A stretch of DNA of 64,000 nt from Hyalangium versicolor (GTDB lineage Bacteria > Myxococcota > Myxococcia > Myxococcales > Myxococcaceae): NCBI RefSeq assembly GCF_020103695.1, contig NZ_JAHXBF010000018.1:124001-188000 (forward strand). Direction: 5' to 3'. Below, piece by piece: positions 23,686 through 32,422 of this stretch. The translations under genes and the position numbers were made by a program. Within the stretch, counting starts at the first letter, position 1; each line of letters begins with the position of its first letter. Below the pieces are notes generated by a model. It did not search any database, was not told the origin of the DNA, and worked only from the letters and a program-made list of their open reading frames with translations.

Positions 23686-24669
23686 GTGAGCTTCCAACCG
23701 ACCGTTCCCTTCACTCCGGCTGTGGGCCTGGGCTCGACCCACGCGCAGACCATCTTCGCCTCGCTCACGCGCCCGACCCGGGGCCCTTCGCTGCGGCGCG
23801 AGCGCTTCGAGTTGCCCGACGGGGACTTCGTCGATCTGGACACCTTCGATGGAGCCCCCGGCGCCCCGCATGTGGTGGTGCTCCACGGACTCGAGGGCTC
23901 GTCTCAATCAGGCTATGTCGTCGCCGTCCTCCGGGGTGCCTCCGAGCGCGGCTGGGGCGGCACCGCGCTCAACTTCCGCTCGTGCAGCGGCGAGCCCAAC
24001 CGCCTGGCGCGCTCGTACCACTCGGGAGAGTTTGGCGATGCGCTCGCGGTGATGAAGCACGTGCGTGCCCGGATCACCGGGCCGCTGTACGCGGTGGGGT
24101 TCTCGCTGGGAGGCAATGTCCTCTGCCGGCTGCTGGAGGAGACCGGAGATAACTCGCCGGCGGAGGCCGCGGCGGTGATGAGCGCTCCGTACGATCTGGA
24201 CGCCTGCTGCTACCGGCTGGATGGCCCCGGCCCTTTTCAGCTGCTCTACCGCGAGCGCTTCCTGCGCACCCTCAAGCAGAAGGCCCGCGCGAAGCTGCGG
24301 CGATTCCCCGGCGCCTTCGACGGAAAAGCCATGGAGGCCGCGCGCACCATCCGCGCCTTCGACGACGCCGTCACCGCGCCACTGCACGGCTTCCGCGGCG
24401 CGACGCACTACTACAACGAGGCCTCCTCCGGACCGAAGCTCCACGCCATCCGGCGCCCCACGCTGCTGCTGAGCGCCAATGATGATCCGATGCTGGTGGC
24501 CCCCGTCATTCCTCCCGAGGCCTCGAAGAATCCGCACCTGACCGTCCTGCTGACGGAGCAAGGAGGCCACGTGGGCTTCGTCTCGGGAAGGCTGCACTCG
24601 CCCCGCTTCTGGGGCGATGCGCAGGTGCTGGCGTTCTTCGACTCGGTGAAGGCCGCTCAGCCGAAGTAG
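23686..24669 (+). CDS. YheT-like alpha/beta hydrolase
   Basis: A 327-residue hydrolase beginning with GTG. The N-terminal GLGSTHAQTIFASL is the YheT/ABHD1-3 signature, the oxyanion strand is VVVLHGLEGSSQSGYV, the nucleophile elbow is GFSLGGN, and the catalytic His is in GGHVGFV. The family acts on esters or lipids; no substrate can be assigned here. The 3' end overlaps the convergent neighbour by 13 nt. Confidence 0.88.
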   Translation: MSFQPTVPFTPAVGLGSTHAQTIFASLTRPTRGPSLRRERFELPDGDFVDLDTFDGAPGAPHVVVLHGLEGSSQSGYVVAVLRGASERGWGGTALNFRSCSGEPNRLARSYHSGEFGDALAVMKHVRARITGPLYAVGFSLGGNVLCRLLEETGDNSPAEAAAVMSAPYDLDACCYRLDGPGPFQLLYRERFLRTLKQKARAKLRRFPGAFDGKAMEAARTIRAFDDAVTAPLHGFRGATHYYNEASSGPKLHAIRRPTLLLSANDDPMLVAPVIPPEASKNPHLTVLLTEQGGHVGFVSGRLHSPRFWGDAQVLAFFDSVKAAQPK

Positions 24670-25286
24670 ACGATCAGCCCGAACTTGGCCGACGGCATCA
24701 TGTAGAAGAACCGGCCACCCTTGGCGCCCGTCTCTCCGAGGCTGGCGATGAAGGGCTCGGCGAGATCCTCCACGTTGGGCACATCGAGCTCGACCCAGCT
24801 GACGCCCGCGCGGAGGAACACGGTGAAGTTACCCGGCGCGCCCACTTCGAAGCCCAGGTGCGTGCTCGCGTAGGAATACCCCACGCGCTCCATCGCGAAG
24901 AGCGGAGGCTGCGAGGTATCCGCCATCCTCCGAGCCACCTTGTCCGAGTTGCCCGAGAGGGTGTGCCCCACCTCGAACGTGAAGGAGGGGGTGTACCAGC
25001 CCCGCATCGGCAGGAGCGTGATGCCCGCTCGGCCTCCCAGGCGAATTCCGTTGTGCGTGGCTCCCAGGTGCAACCGCACGGCCCGAGAGGGCCTGAACGC
25101 GGCGGACAGTCCCGCTCCTTCTGGAATCCCCGCGTCGAGCAGCAATCCGAAGGGAGCCAACCGCTCCGGATCGCGCGTCTTCTCCTTCAACTCAGGGGCC
25201 TCGGCCCGCGCCTCCATCGCGCCGAGCAGGAGCCCCGCAGCCACCAGTGCACCCACAGCGCCCATTCCAACTCCCCCCACCATCAC
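24657..25286 (-). CDS. secreted outer-membrane-like hypothetical protein
   Basis: A 209-residue protein with an N-terminal signal (MGAVGALVAAGLLLGAMEARA) and a C-terminus ending FGLIVYFG, an aromatic-ended final strand typical of outer-membrane barrels. Gly/aromatic alternation occurs through the middle. No family was recognised. Its 5' side faces the 1.1-kb C-rich repeat block. MM at the start leaves two possible initiators. Confidence 0.7.
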   Translation of the reverse strand: MMVGGVGMGAVGALVAAGLLLGAMEARAEAPELKEKTRDPERLAPFGLLLDAGIPEGAGLSAAFRPSRAVRLHLGATHNGIRLGGRAGITLLPMRGWYTPSFTFEVGHTLSGNSDKVARRMADTSQPPLFAMERVGYSYASTHLGFEVGAPGNFTVFLRAGVSWVELDVPNVEDLAEPFIASLGETGAKGGRFFYMMPSAKFGLIVYFG

Positions 25287-25674
25287 ACGTCAGGGCAGCC
25301 GGCCCCGGCGAGCGCTCGACTCACCGGAGACCGGCTCTTCTCCCCCTCCACTCTCGACCGTTCCCGAGCCGTCCCAACCCAGCGTGTGCCAACGAGGTGC
25401 TCCGCCGTGCCGTCCCGCCCGTCCTCGACCTGCCCCTACCCCACCTCGGTACTGCGCCCTGCCCGCCCGACCCCTACCGCGTACCGCCCGCCCTACCCGC
25501 CCGTCCCACCCCTCACGCCCAGCCACACCCCGTCCTGCCCCGTCCTGCCCGATCCCGCCACCCTGCACCGCCCGTGCTGCCCCGTGCTGCCCCGTACTGA
25601 TTACTGCCCCGTCCTGCCCGACCCGCCGCCCTGCCCGTACCACCCCGTACTGCCCGACCCCGCCGCCCTGCACC
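25287..25674. other. gene-free flank grading into the C-rich block
   Basis: No gene is supported. The first ~110 nt have ordinary composition and would hold the promoter of the minus-strand gene ending at 25,286. From about 25,400 the plus strand becomes almost free of G, with irregular repeats of words such as CCCGTCCTGCCCGA and CCCCGTGCTGC. These are degenerate relatives of the 37-bp unit that follows. Confidence 0.6.
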
Positions 25675-25933
25675 GTGCTGCCCGACCCCACCGCCCGACC
25701 CCGACTGTCCCGTACCGCCCGACCCCACCGCCCTACCCCGACTGCCCCGTACCGCCCGACCCCACCGCCCTACCCCGACTGCCCCGTACCGCCCGACCCC
25801 ACCGCCCGACCCCGACTGCCCCGTACCGCCCGACCCCACCGCCCTACCCCGACTGCCCCGTACCGCCCGACCCCGCCGCCCTACCCGACTGCCCCGTACA
25901 GCACGACCCACCGCCCTGCCCCGCCCGTGCTGC
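25675..25933. repeat. 37-bp tandem repeat array
   Basis: Successive units begin at 25,675, 25,712, 25,749, 25,786, 25,823 and 25,860 (steps of 37 nt), and the next begins at 25,896 (step 36) and decays. A unit starts GTACCGCCCGACCCCACCG and ends CCCCGACTGCCCC. Units 2-5 are nearly identical. Since 37 is not a multiple of 3, each unit shifts frame, and two plus-strand frames stay open with the same Pro-rich peptide appearing in turn. This argues for DNA-level expansion rather than a coding repeat. Confidence 0.9.
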
Positions 25934-26050
25934 CCGACCTCGCCCCCCGTACTGCCCCGACCCGTCGCCCTGCCTCGCACGCGCTGCCCGACCTCGTGCT
26001 GCCGTACTGCCCGACCCCACCCTGCTCCCCCCGTACTGCCCGACCCCACC

Positions 26051-26424
26051 GCCCTGCCCCAACCACCCAACCGCCCTTCCCCGCCCCGCCCTGCCTCACC
26101 GCCCCGCCCTACCTCACCGCCCGCCCTGCCTCACCGCCCCGCCCTGCTCACCGCCCCGCCCTGCCTCACCGCCCCGCCCTGCCTCACCGCCCCGCCCTGC
26201 CTCACCGCCCCGCCCTGCCTCACCGCCCTGCCCCAGCCACCCAACCGCCCTTCCCCGCCCCGCCCTGCTCACCGCCCCGCCCCGCCTCACCGCCCTGCCT
26301 CACCGCCCCGCCCTGCCCACCCCACCGCCCGCCCTGCCTCACCGCCCCGCCCTGCCTCACCGCCCCGCCCTGCCCACCCCACCGACCGCCCCGCCCTACC
26401 TCACCGCCCCGCCCGTCCTGCCCG
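26051..26424. repeat. 18-bp C-rich repeat array with a higher-order duplication
   Basis: About fifteen copies of an 18-bp unit, ACCGCCCCGCCCTGCCTC, with occasional 15- to 17-bp variants. A longer segment containing CCACCCAACCGCCCTTCCCC occurs twice, beginning near 26,051 and near 26,225, so a block of about 175 bp appears duplicated. The minus strand carries clustered G runs (GGGCGGGG) and could form quadruplexes; the plus strand is the C-rich complement. Confidence 0.88.
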
Positions 26425-26692
26425 ACCGCCTACCGCCCCGTGCTGCCCACGCCTTTTCCTTTAGCATCCTGCGTGCCGACGCCTTTCTCCGGCACATTCC
26501 CTCGTGATTCCAAAGATTTGACGCGCATAGCACTTCAGGGCAGGGCCCCCTCGGCCCCCGGTCCCTGAAAAAAGTTCCCCCTCATTCCTGATGCATCGGA
26601 ACTGATCCGGAAATCCTCGCCAGGCGTGCGAGCTGGCGGCGAATCCTCATCGCCGCGCCTCAAGACAGCCGAGCGAGCTAGAACACGCCCCC
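26425..26692 (+). promoter_or_regulatory. leader between the repeat block and the next gene
   Basis: Composition returns to normal at about 26,450. A TTGACG near 26,518 could be a -35 element, but no convincing -10 follows. At 26,636-26,656 there is a perfect 7-bp hairpin (GCGGCGA / TCGCCGC, 7-nt loop) 36 nt before the gene start. Confidence 0.4.
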
Positions 26693-27163
26693 ATGTCCAG
26701 CCTCCCCCCATGTGGGCTGTATCGCACCCGGCGGGCTCTCGGCACCGCGATCCCCGAGGGACGCCTCGTCTACTTCCACAACCACGGCGACCCGGGCCCC
26801 GGCCTCTACCTGCCGAGCAGTTGGAGCGTGAACCGCGCGCACTGGCACACCCACGGCACTCCGCTCCCTGATCCACAGTGGGCCGAGCACCTCGAACCGC
26901 TGGTGGCCGAGGGCCTCTACCGCGTCCAGGCGCCCTTCACGTGCTGCGAGAAGCGCTGCCAGACCTTCGAGGAGGAGCAGTTGGTCCAGCTGGGCTACAA
27001 CGGCATGGCCGAGCCCATCCTGTTCCTTCCCGAGTGGACATCGACGGGCCTGTCCTTCCCCACGCAGGGAACGATCGTGGACCGGGAGCGGCTGACGCAG
27101 CTCGTCCCACTCAAGGTGGCCGAGGCTGACGAGCCGTCCGCGGATCGCTCCTTCATCCACTGA
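26693..27163 (+). CDS. hypothetical protein
   Basis: A 156-residue soluble protein with no signal or membrane segment and no recognised family. Notable features are a His/Trp-rich stretch (NRAHWHTHGTPLPD) near residue 50 and a cysteine group FTCCEKRCQTF near residue 84. Codon use is typical of the neighbourhood, so it is probably real. A role cannot be given. Confidence 0.7.
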   Translation: MSSLPPCGLYRTRRALGTAIPEGRLVYFHNHGDPGPGLYLPSSWSVNRAHWHTHGTPLPDPQWAEHLEPLVAEGLYRVQAPFTCCEKRCQTFEEEQLVQLGYNGMAEPILFLPEWTSTGLSFPTQGTIVDRERLTQLVPLKVAEADEPSADRSFIH

Positions 27164-27239
27164 GCTCCCAGCTTCCTTCCGTCGGTATTGTGCGAGCCCC
27201 GGCAGCCGCCCGGCCTGCTGGGACACAAGAGGATCCCCC

Positions 27240-30200
27240 GTGCGCCTGCACCTCATCGCAGCCTTGCTTGCAGTTGCCGCCTGCTCTCGAACCACCGAGG
27301 GTCCGACTCCCGCCCTGACAGGCATCATCAACCCTCGCCAGCGCAGCGTCGCTCCGGCGCGCGTGTGCAACGCGCAGGGAGGAGAGCGGGGCTGGCGGCT
27401 CGAGCTGCTCGGCGAGCGCTTCACGCCCGTGCCCGCGGACGTACTCACCGACACGCCGACGGTGGGAATGCCCGAAGTGACGGTGAAGGGTTCCACGACG
27501 TTGACGCTCGAACGGGGCCGGGTCTCGTACCGGGACTCCACGCTGCTCTTCCTGGACATTCCCACGCGGGACACCACGCCCGCGGCAGAGCTCCCCGCGG
27601 GCAGCTACGCGGTGTCGGTGAAGAACCCCGGAGGCGGCACTGCGGAGGTGGCGGACCTGCTCATCGTCGTCGAGCCGCCGGCGGTGACACGGGTGACGGC
27701 GCCGCAGGGCTTCACCTTCAACGCCCCCAGCCCGCTCGTTGTCGAGGGCACGGGGTTCCGGACAGAGACATTCCCCGCGATGAAGCTGACCCGCACCGGC
27801 TTCCCGGATGTGGAGCTCTTCACGACCGCGGTGGAGTCGCCCACGCGTCTGCTGACGGAAGTCCCTTCCGGCACGCCCGAGGGGACGTACGACTTCGAGA
27901 TCACGAACCCCGAGGGCTGCGCGTTCACGTTACCCATGGCCCTGTCCATCACCTATGAGCCCCTGGGGCTGCTGACGGTGGAGCCTCGCTTCGGGTGGCA
28001 GCAACGCGATCAGCCTGTCACGATCTACAACGCGCCCACGGGTGATCAGCGCGCCTTCGCCGCGGGCTCGCCCGAAGTCTTCATGGCGGCCCCGCTGAAG
28101 ACGGCGCCCTCGGAGACGGTGGACATTCCACTCCGCCGTGTGGCCTTCGTCTCGCCCACCATCATCACCGCGGTGGTGCCCACGTGCTCGGGCAACGAAC
28201 TCCTGCCCATCACCTCACCCGACTGTCCGAACGGCGTCGTCCCCGGTGGCCCCTATGCCCTCAAGGTGGCGGACACGAGCGGCGCCGTGGGGGAGGTGCC
28301 AGCCTCCAATGGCTTCACCGTCCTACAGGACGAGCCACCTGTCATCGATTCCATTGCTCCGTCGGCCATCGACACACGCGGACTGGATGTCACCCGTCCC
28401 CTGGTGGTGACCGGGAGGAACTTCGGAGCGGGCGCGAAGGTACAGCTCCTGAAGAAGCTGGCCAGCGGGAACATCCTGGTATGCGATCTGCCCGCCACCG
28501 GCATCCCCAGCGCCACGAGCCTGAGCGCGCGAGTCCCCACGAGCATCGCGGCCGCGCAGTGCATCGAGTCCACGCCCACGGGCACCCAGGTGGCTGCGAC
28601 CACGGACCTTCAGCTGGCCGCGGGGCTCTTCGTGGTGCGCGTGCAGAACACGGCGGATCCCGCCTACGCAAACTACTCGGGCCTCACCGTCACCAACCCC
28701 TCGGCCAACCCGGGCACGGGGCCTGCGATTACCACCCAACTCGTCACGCCGCGCGCGGACTTCCCCCTGGTCGTCGCCACGAACGACCTCGGCCAGCCCT
28801 TCCTCTACGCGCTGGGCGGCACCAGCGACGAAACCAATGCCCTGGACTCCGTCGAGATGGCTCCCATCACGCTCTATGGAGAGGTGGGGGGCCGCTGCAG
28901 CAGCGCCGGGTGCACATTCCATCCGCTGGAGCGCTCGCGATTGGGTGCGGCAGCGCCGGAGCCGCGGCGCGGGCACATGGCCATCGTGCGCACCGTGCCG
29001 AATGACACCTCGTACCTCTTCGTGCTCGGAGGGCGGGTGCCCGATGCGACGGGCACGCTGAAGCCCGTGAACACGGTGCTGCGTGCGCAGGTACTCAAGG
29101 CAGCGGATGCACCGATTCTGGCGCCGCCCGAGCGCCTGACCCAGGAAGACGCCACCCTGCCCACCGGGACCCTGTACTACCGGGTGTCTGCCGTCCTGGG
29201 AGCGGGAGATGCAAAGAACCCGAACGGAGAGACACTGGCCTCGGACGAGCATCCGGTGAAGGCCAACGAGGCCCTCAATGCCGCTCGCCTCATGTGGACC
29301 TGCGTTCCAGGTGCCACGAAGTACCGCATCTACCGCACGGTCTCCGCCAACCAGCCCTCCGGCGCGGAGCGGCTTCTGGAGGAACTCGATGCCCCCGCCA
29401 CGCCGAGCTGCTCGGGCGCACCGCTTCCTCAGCTCTCTTATATGGATACGGGCGCGAAGACTCCCGACATGAGCGGTGCGCAACCACTGCCCACAGGAGC
29501 CCTCGGCCGCTGGGTGCTCCTGAACGAGCACCTCACCGTGGAGCGCGCGCACGCGGCCGCCCAGCTCCTGGGAGACACGGTGTACGTCGCGGGAGGCGCC
29601 AACGCGGCCGGTACGACGCTGGCCAGCGTTGAGCGCGCTTCCTTCCTCGCCAACAGCTACACCTTCAATACGGCCACGACTCCGGCCGCCTTCTCGAGCA
29701 CCAACCTGGGAGCACTCAACGTGGCCCGCCAGCGCTTCTCGCTCGCCGTGGCCAGCGCCGAGACCGCTCCCGGCTCGTTCGCATCCACCGCTCCCGACAA
29801 CCGGAAGGACGCCTGGCTCCTCGCGGTGGGCGGAGACAACGGCACCTCCATCCTGTCCTCCAACGTCCTCGAAGTGGCCAAGGTGCAGGATGCCTCCGGA
29901 GACCTCAGCTCCACGAGCTTCACCACCATCGATTTGAAGAACGGGACCCACGGTGGCTGGGCGCGAGTCCTCGCCAATTCGCTCTTCCAGGCGGGCAGCG
30001 CGGGCAACACCGCCCTCCGGTTCCGCTCGGGCCTCATCTGTCCATCGGGCAACAGTCCCGGGCCGTGCACGGATTCGAGCAACTTCACCACGGGCCTCAA
30101 TGACGTCGGGGCATTCCGGTACGCGGAGGGAGGCCCCCGCTACCTCGCCGGAAGCACCCAATTCCGCGCCTACGTCTACGTCACCGGCGGCCTGCCCGAT

Positions 30201-30251
30201 GACACGGGGACCGGAACCCCTTTCACCAGCACCGAGTGCCTCAGCTACTAA
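27240..30251 (+). CDS. large IPT/TIG and Kelch-like repeat lipoprotein
   Basis: A 1003-residue exported protein starting with GTG. The signal ends LLAVAACS, a lipobox near residue 15. Residues ~25-500 contain several Ig-like IPT/TIG modules with phrases such as GTGFRTETFPAMKL and VTGRNFGAGAKVQLL. Residues ~500-980 carry Kelch-type motifs (FLYALGGTSDETNALDSVE, LFVLGGRVPD, VYVAGGANAAGT, YVYVTGG). Such surface proteins are common in myxobacteria. A binding role is inferred. The barrel gene at 30,272 follows directly. Confidence 0.82.
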   Translation: MRLHLIAALLAVAACSRTTEGPTPALTGIINPRQRSVAPARVCNAQGGERGWRLELLGERFTPVPADVLTDTPTVGMPEVTVKGSTTLTLERGRVSYRDSTLLFLDIPTRDTTPAAELPAGSYAVSVKNPGGGTAEVADLLIVVEPPAVTRVTAPQGFTFNAPSPLVVEGTGFRTETFPAMKLTRTGFPDVELFTTAVESPTRLLTEVPSGTPEGTYDFEITNPEGCAFTLPMALSITYEPLGLLTVEPRFGWQQRDQPVTIYNAPTGDQRAFAAGSPEVFMAAPLKTAPSETVDIPLRRVAFVSPTIITAVVPTCSGNELLPITSPDCPNGVVPGGPYALKVADTSGAVGEVPASNGFTVLQDEPPVIDSIAPSAIDTRGLDVTRPLVVTGRNFGAGAKVQLLKKLASGNILVCDLPATGIPSATSLSARVPTSIAAAQCIESTPTGTQVAATTDLQLAAGLFVVRVQNTADPAYANYSGLTVTNPSANPGTGPAITTQLVTPRADFPLVVATNDLGQPFLYALGGTSDETNALDSVEMAPITLYGEVGGRCSSAGCTFHPLERSRLGAAAPEPRRGHMAIVRTVPNDTSYLFVLGGRVPDATGTLKPVNTVLRAQVLKAADAPILAPPERLTQEDATLPTGTLYYRVSAVLGAGDAKNPNGETLASDEHPVKANEALNAARLMWTCVPGATKYRIYRTVSANQPSGAERLLEELDAPATPSCSGAPLPQLSYMDTGAKTPDMSGAQPLPTGALGRWVLLNEHLTVERAHAAAQLLGDTVYVAGGANAAGTTLASVERASFLANSYTFNTATTPAAFSSTNLGALNVARQRFSLAVASAETAPGSFASTAPDNRKDAWLLAVGGDNGTSILSSNVLEVAKVQDASGDLSSTSFTTIDLKNGTHGGWARVLANSLFQAGSAGNTALRFRSGLICPSGNSPGPCTDSSNFTTGLNDVGAFRYAEGGPRYLAGSTQFRAYVYVTGGLPDDTGTGTPFTSTECLSY

Positions 30252-30271
30252 CCCCCACCTCGCCCGACCCG

Positions 30272-30883
30272 ATGACCGTCCTTCCCGTCCTCGCGCTCCT
30301 CGTCCTCGCCCAGGCTCCGGCCACACCGCCCGCCACCGCTGAGTCCTCCGAGGGAAACAGCATCCTGCTGGCCCCCAAGCTCGGCTTCTTCAAGAGCACC
30401 ACGCCGCTCGGGGGCGCGCCCTTCTTCGGGCTCGAGATGGGCTACATCACCCCGCTGTTCGAGCGGAGGCTGGCCATCGTCCTAGAGGGGAACGTGCACC
30501 TGCCCAAGGTGTCCGGAACGCTCAGCGATCCGCTGCTCACCCGGGGAGACGCGCCCTACCAGCTCACCGAGCGCGAGATCGCCTTCCTTCTCTCGGCGGT
30601 GTACAGCTTCGAAGGAGCGCTCGGCTCCATCACCCCGTATGCCGGCCTGGGCCCGGGCATCTACCTGCACCAGGCCACGACCCAGGGCTTCGGCGCCACC
30701 ACGGTGGAAAAGGAGGGCACGCTCGGATTCCAGTTCCTCGGTGGCGCCGAGCTGCGCCTGGGGCCTGGGGGCCTCTTCCTCGAAGCCCACTACCACTTCA
30801 CCCAGGTCGACTTCGTCACCACGGGCGACGTGAACCTCGGCGGCTTCCTCGCCGCGAGCCTGGGCTACCGGCTGCGGCTGTGA
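30272..30883 (+). CDS. outer-membrane beta-barrel-like protein
   Basis: A 203-residue protein with a signal peptide (MTVLPVLALLVLAQAPA) and a Gly/aromatic alternating pattern, such as ITPYAGLGPGIYLHQ and GLFLEAHYHFTQVDF, ending SLGYRLRL. This resembles a small OmpA/OmpW-like barrel. The ATG at 30,272 starts the signal peptide; an upstream GTG lies inside the previous gene. It is probably co-transcribed with the IPT/Kelch lipoprotein. Confidence 0.78.
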   Translation: MTVLPVLALLVLAQAPATPPATAESSEGNSILLAPKLGFFKSTTPLGGAPFFGLEMGYITPLFERRLAIVLEGNVHLPKVSGTLSDPLLTRGDAPYQLTEREIAFLLSAVYSFEGALGSITPYAGLGPGIYLHQATTQGFGATTVEKEGTLGFQFLGGAELRLGPGGLFLEAHYHFTQVDFVTTGDVNLGGFLAASLGYRLRL

Positions 30884-30898
30884 GCCGGTGGGCTGCGC

Positions 30899-31642
30899 TC
30901 ACTTCGCCGGGGTGAGCGTCAACTGCGTCTCGCCCAGCGTCTGGCCCTTCTCATTGGTGAAGCGGGCGCGCACCTCCAACGGAGCGGCGAGCCACCCCCC
31001 TTGCACGGGCGTGCTGTACGACAGCGGCACATCCACGCCCGCGTTCACCGGAGCGGCCTCGCCCTCACGCGGGAAGAACTGGAGCAGCTCACCGGAGGAA
31101 GACTTCGCCGCCACGGACAGCCGCGCGCCCTCGGGAGCCGTATAGCTGAACTGCACCGACGCCCCTTCGGGGCACGCGAGCTTCCCGCCCGGCAGAGCCT
31201 CCGCCTGCACATTGCCCTCCGAAGACACGCAGAAGGCGCGCACACCGAACGCCGTCTCCGTCGAGCCCTTCCGCGCCTGCCACTCATCCTCGGGGGCAGC
31301 TGGCCCCCGCACTCGTGGCAGCACCACGAACATCGCCAGCGCGGCGACCGCGGCCGCGGGCAGGGCCACCCTCAACCAGTCCCAGACGGAGCGGCGCGGC
31401 ACGGCGGCACGCTCCGCGGCCTGCACCCGAGCCATCAACCGCGCCTCGAGCAGCGCCTCGCGCCCCTGGGGCAGCGCCCGCTTCTCCAGCGCGGACTCCA
31501 CCCGCGAGAGCCGATTGTACGCCTCACGACACTCGCCGCAGGTCCGCGCATGCTCGCTCAGCCGGGCATGACGCTCTGCATCGAGCTCTCCGAGGAACAG
31601 CGCCTGGAGCGCCGCCTTCGCCTCCTGATTCGTGCACGTCAT
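30899..31642 (-). CDS. transmembrane anti-sigma factor with zinc-finger-like HC2 domain
   Basis: A 247-residue protein. The N-terminal anti-sigma domain (residues ~1-55) has the motif HARTCGECREAY, an H-x3-C-x2-C zinc site. One transmembrane helix follows at ~103-121 (ALPAAAVAALAMFVVLP), then a periplasmic C-terminal domain. The ATG overlaps the sigma-factor stop as ATGA, so the pair is translationally coupled. A start 30 nt upstream is possible but would lie within the sigma gene. It likely sequesters the ECF factor at the membrane. Confidence 0.85.
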   Translation of the reverse strand: MTCTNQEAKAALQALFLGELDAERHARLSEHARTCGECREAYNRLSRVESALEKRALPQGREALLEARLMARVQAAERAAVPRRSVWDWLRVALPAAAVAALAMFVVLPRVRGPAAPEDEWQARKGSTETAFGVRAFCVSSEGNVQAEALPGGKLACPEGASVQFSYTAPEGARLSVAAKSSSGELLQFFPREGEAAPVNAGVDVPLSYSTPVQGGWLAAPLEVRARFTNEKGQTLGETQLTLTPAK

Positions 31643-32295
31643 GCGTCGCCCCTCCCCTTCAAGAACCCCCATCCCTTTGCCTGGACACCCTGCAGGTACC
31701 CATGCGTTTGCAGATAGCCGAGCAACCGCTGCTTGAGCCCCTTCTCGCGCCGCCGCACCTGGATGCGGGTGAGCCCCACGCGCTCGGCCGCACTCTCCTG
31801 AGCCAGGCCCTCGGTGAAGCGCAGCTCGAACAATTGGCGCTCCTCGGGCGTCAGCCCCTCCTTGAAATCCCTCAGGAGCGCCTCCACCTCCTGATCCTCC
31901 ATCTGCTGCTCCATGCTGTCCCCGCCTCCCGTCACCCCCAGCTCCCAGTTCAGCGTGGAACCCTCGTCCTGTGGCCCCAGCCCCGCCACCACCTCGCGCG
32001 TGCGCGACTGCTCAAGCACCACGTTGCGCGCGATGCCCATGAGGAACTGCGCGTAGGGGCGGATGCCGTCGTAGGCCAACCGCGTCCTGGGCTCGAAGGC
32101 TCGCGCGAACGTCTCAAGCACGGTGTTCTCCACCTCGAGCGCGCCTTGAAGGTGGGCAAAGCCACGCCCACGGAAGGCGACCGCCCGCAGCGCGCGAGCC
32201 AGCGGCTCGGCGTGCGCGCGATACACCTCTCCCAACACTTCCGGTGCGCCTTCCCGGAAGCGCCGCAATCGCTCCTGGTCCCACTCCCACGCCAT
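31639..32295 (-). CDS. ECF-type RNA polymerase sigma factor
   Basis: A 218-residue sigma-70 family protein. Region 2 is seen as NTVLETFARAFEP...YAQFLMGIARNVV. Region 4 is GLTPEERQLFELRF...QESAAERVGLTRIQVRRRE. The ATG at 32,295 was chosen because codons upstream of it are atypical; a GTG at 32,331 after AGGGAGA would add 12 residues. It directs a small regulon, probably including the divergent caspase operon 130 nt away, which is an inference from gene arrangement. Confidence 0.88.
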   Translation of the reverse strand: MAWEWDQERLRRFREGAPEVLGEVYRAHAEPLARALRAVAFRGRGFAHLQGALEVENTVLETFARAFEPRTRLAYDGIRPYAQFLMGIARNVVLEQSRTREVVAGLGPQDEGSTLNWELGVTGGGDSMEQQMEDQEVEALLRDFKEGLTPEERQLFELRFTEGLAQESAAERVGLTRIQVRRREKGLKQRLLGYLQTHGYLQGVQAKGWGFLKGRGDA

Positions 32296-32422
32296 CCTCG
32301 CCACATAGCAGCGGCGTTCAGCCGCCGTCACTCTCCCTTGTCACGAGGCCCCCCGGGTGGATCGCCCGCCTGCAAAATGGCACGCTAACCGTTACTTTTT
32401 GCGCCCTGAGCACACGATCTCC

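Noticed and set aside
25675-25933. CRISPR array
   Set aside because: Units are directly adjacent with no unique spacers.
24858-26568. Two long plus-strand Pro-rich open frames across the C-rich block
   Set aside because: They begin antisense to a signal-peptide-bearing gene. Their peptides are translations of 37-bp and 18-bp DNA repeats seen in more than one frame, and no ribosome-binding site or domain is present.
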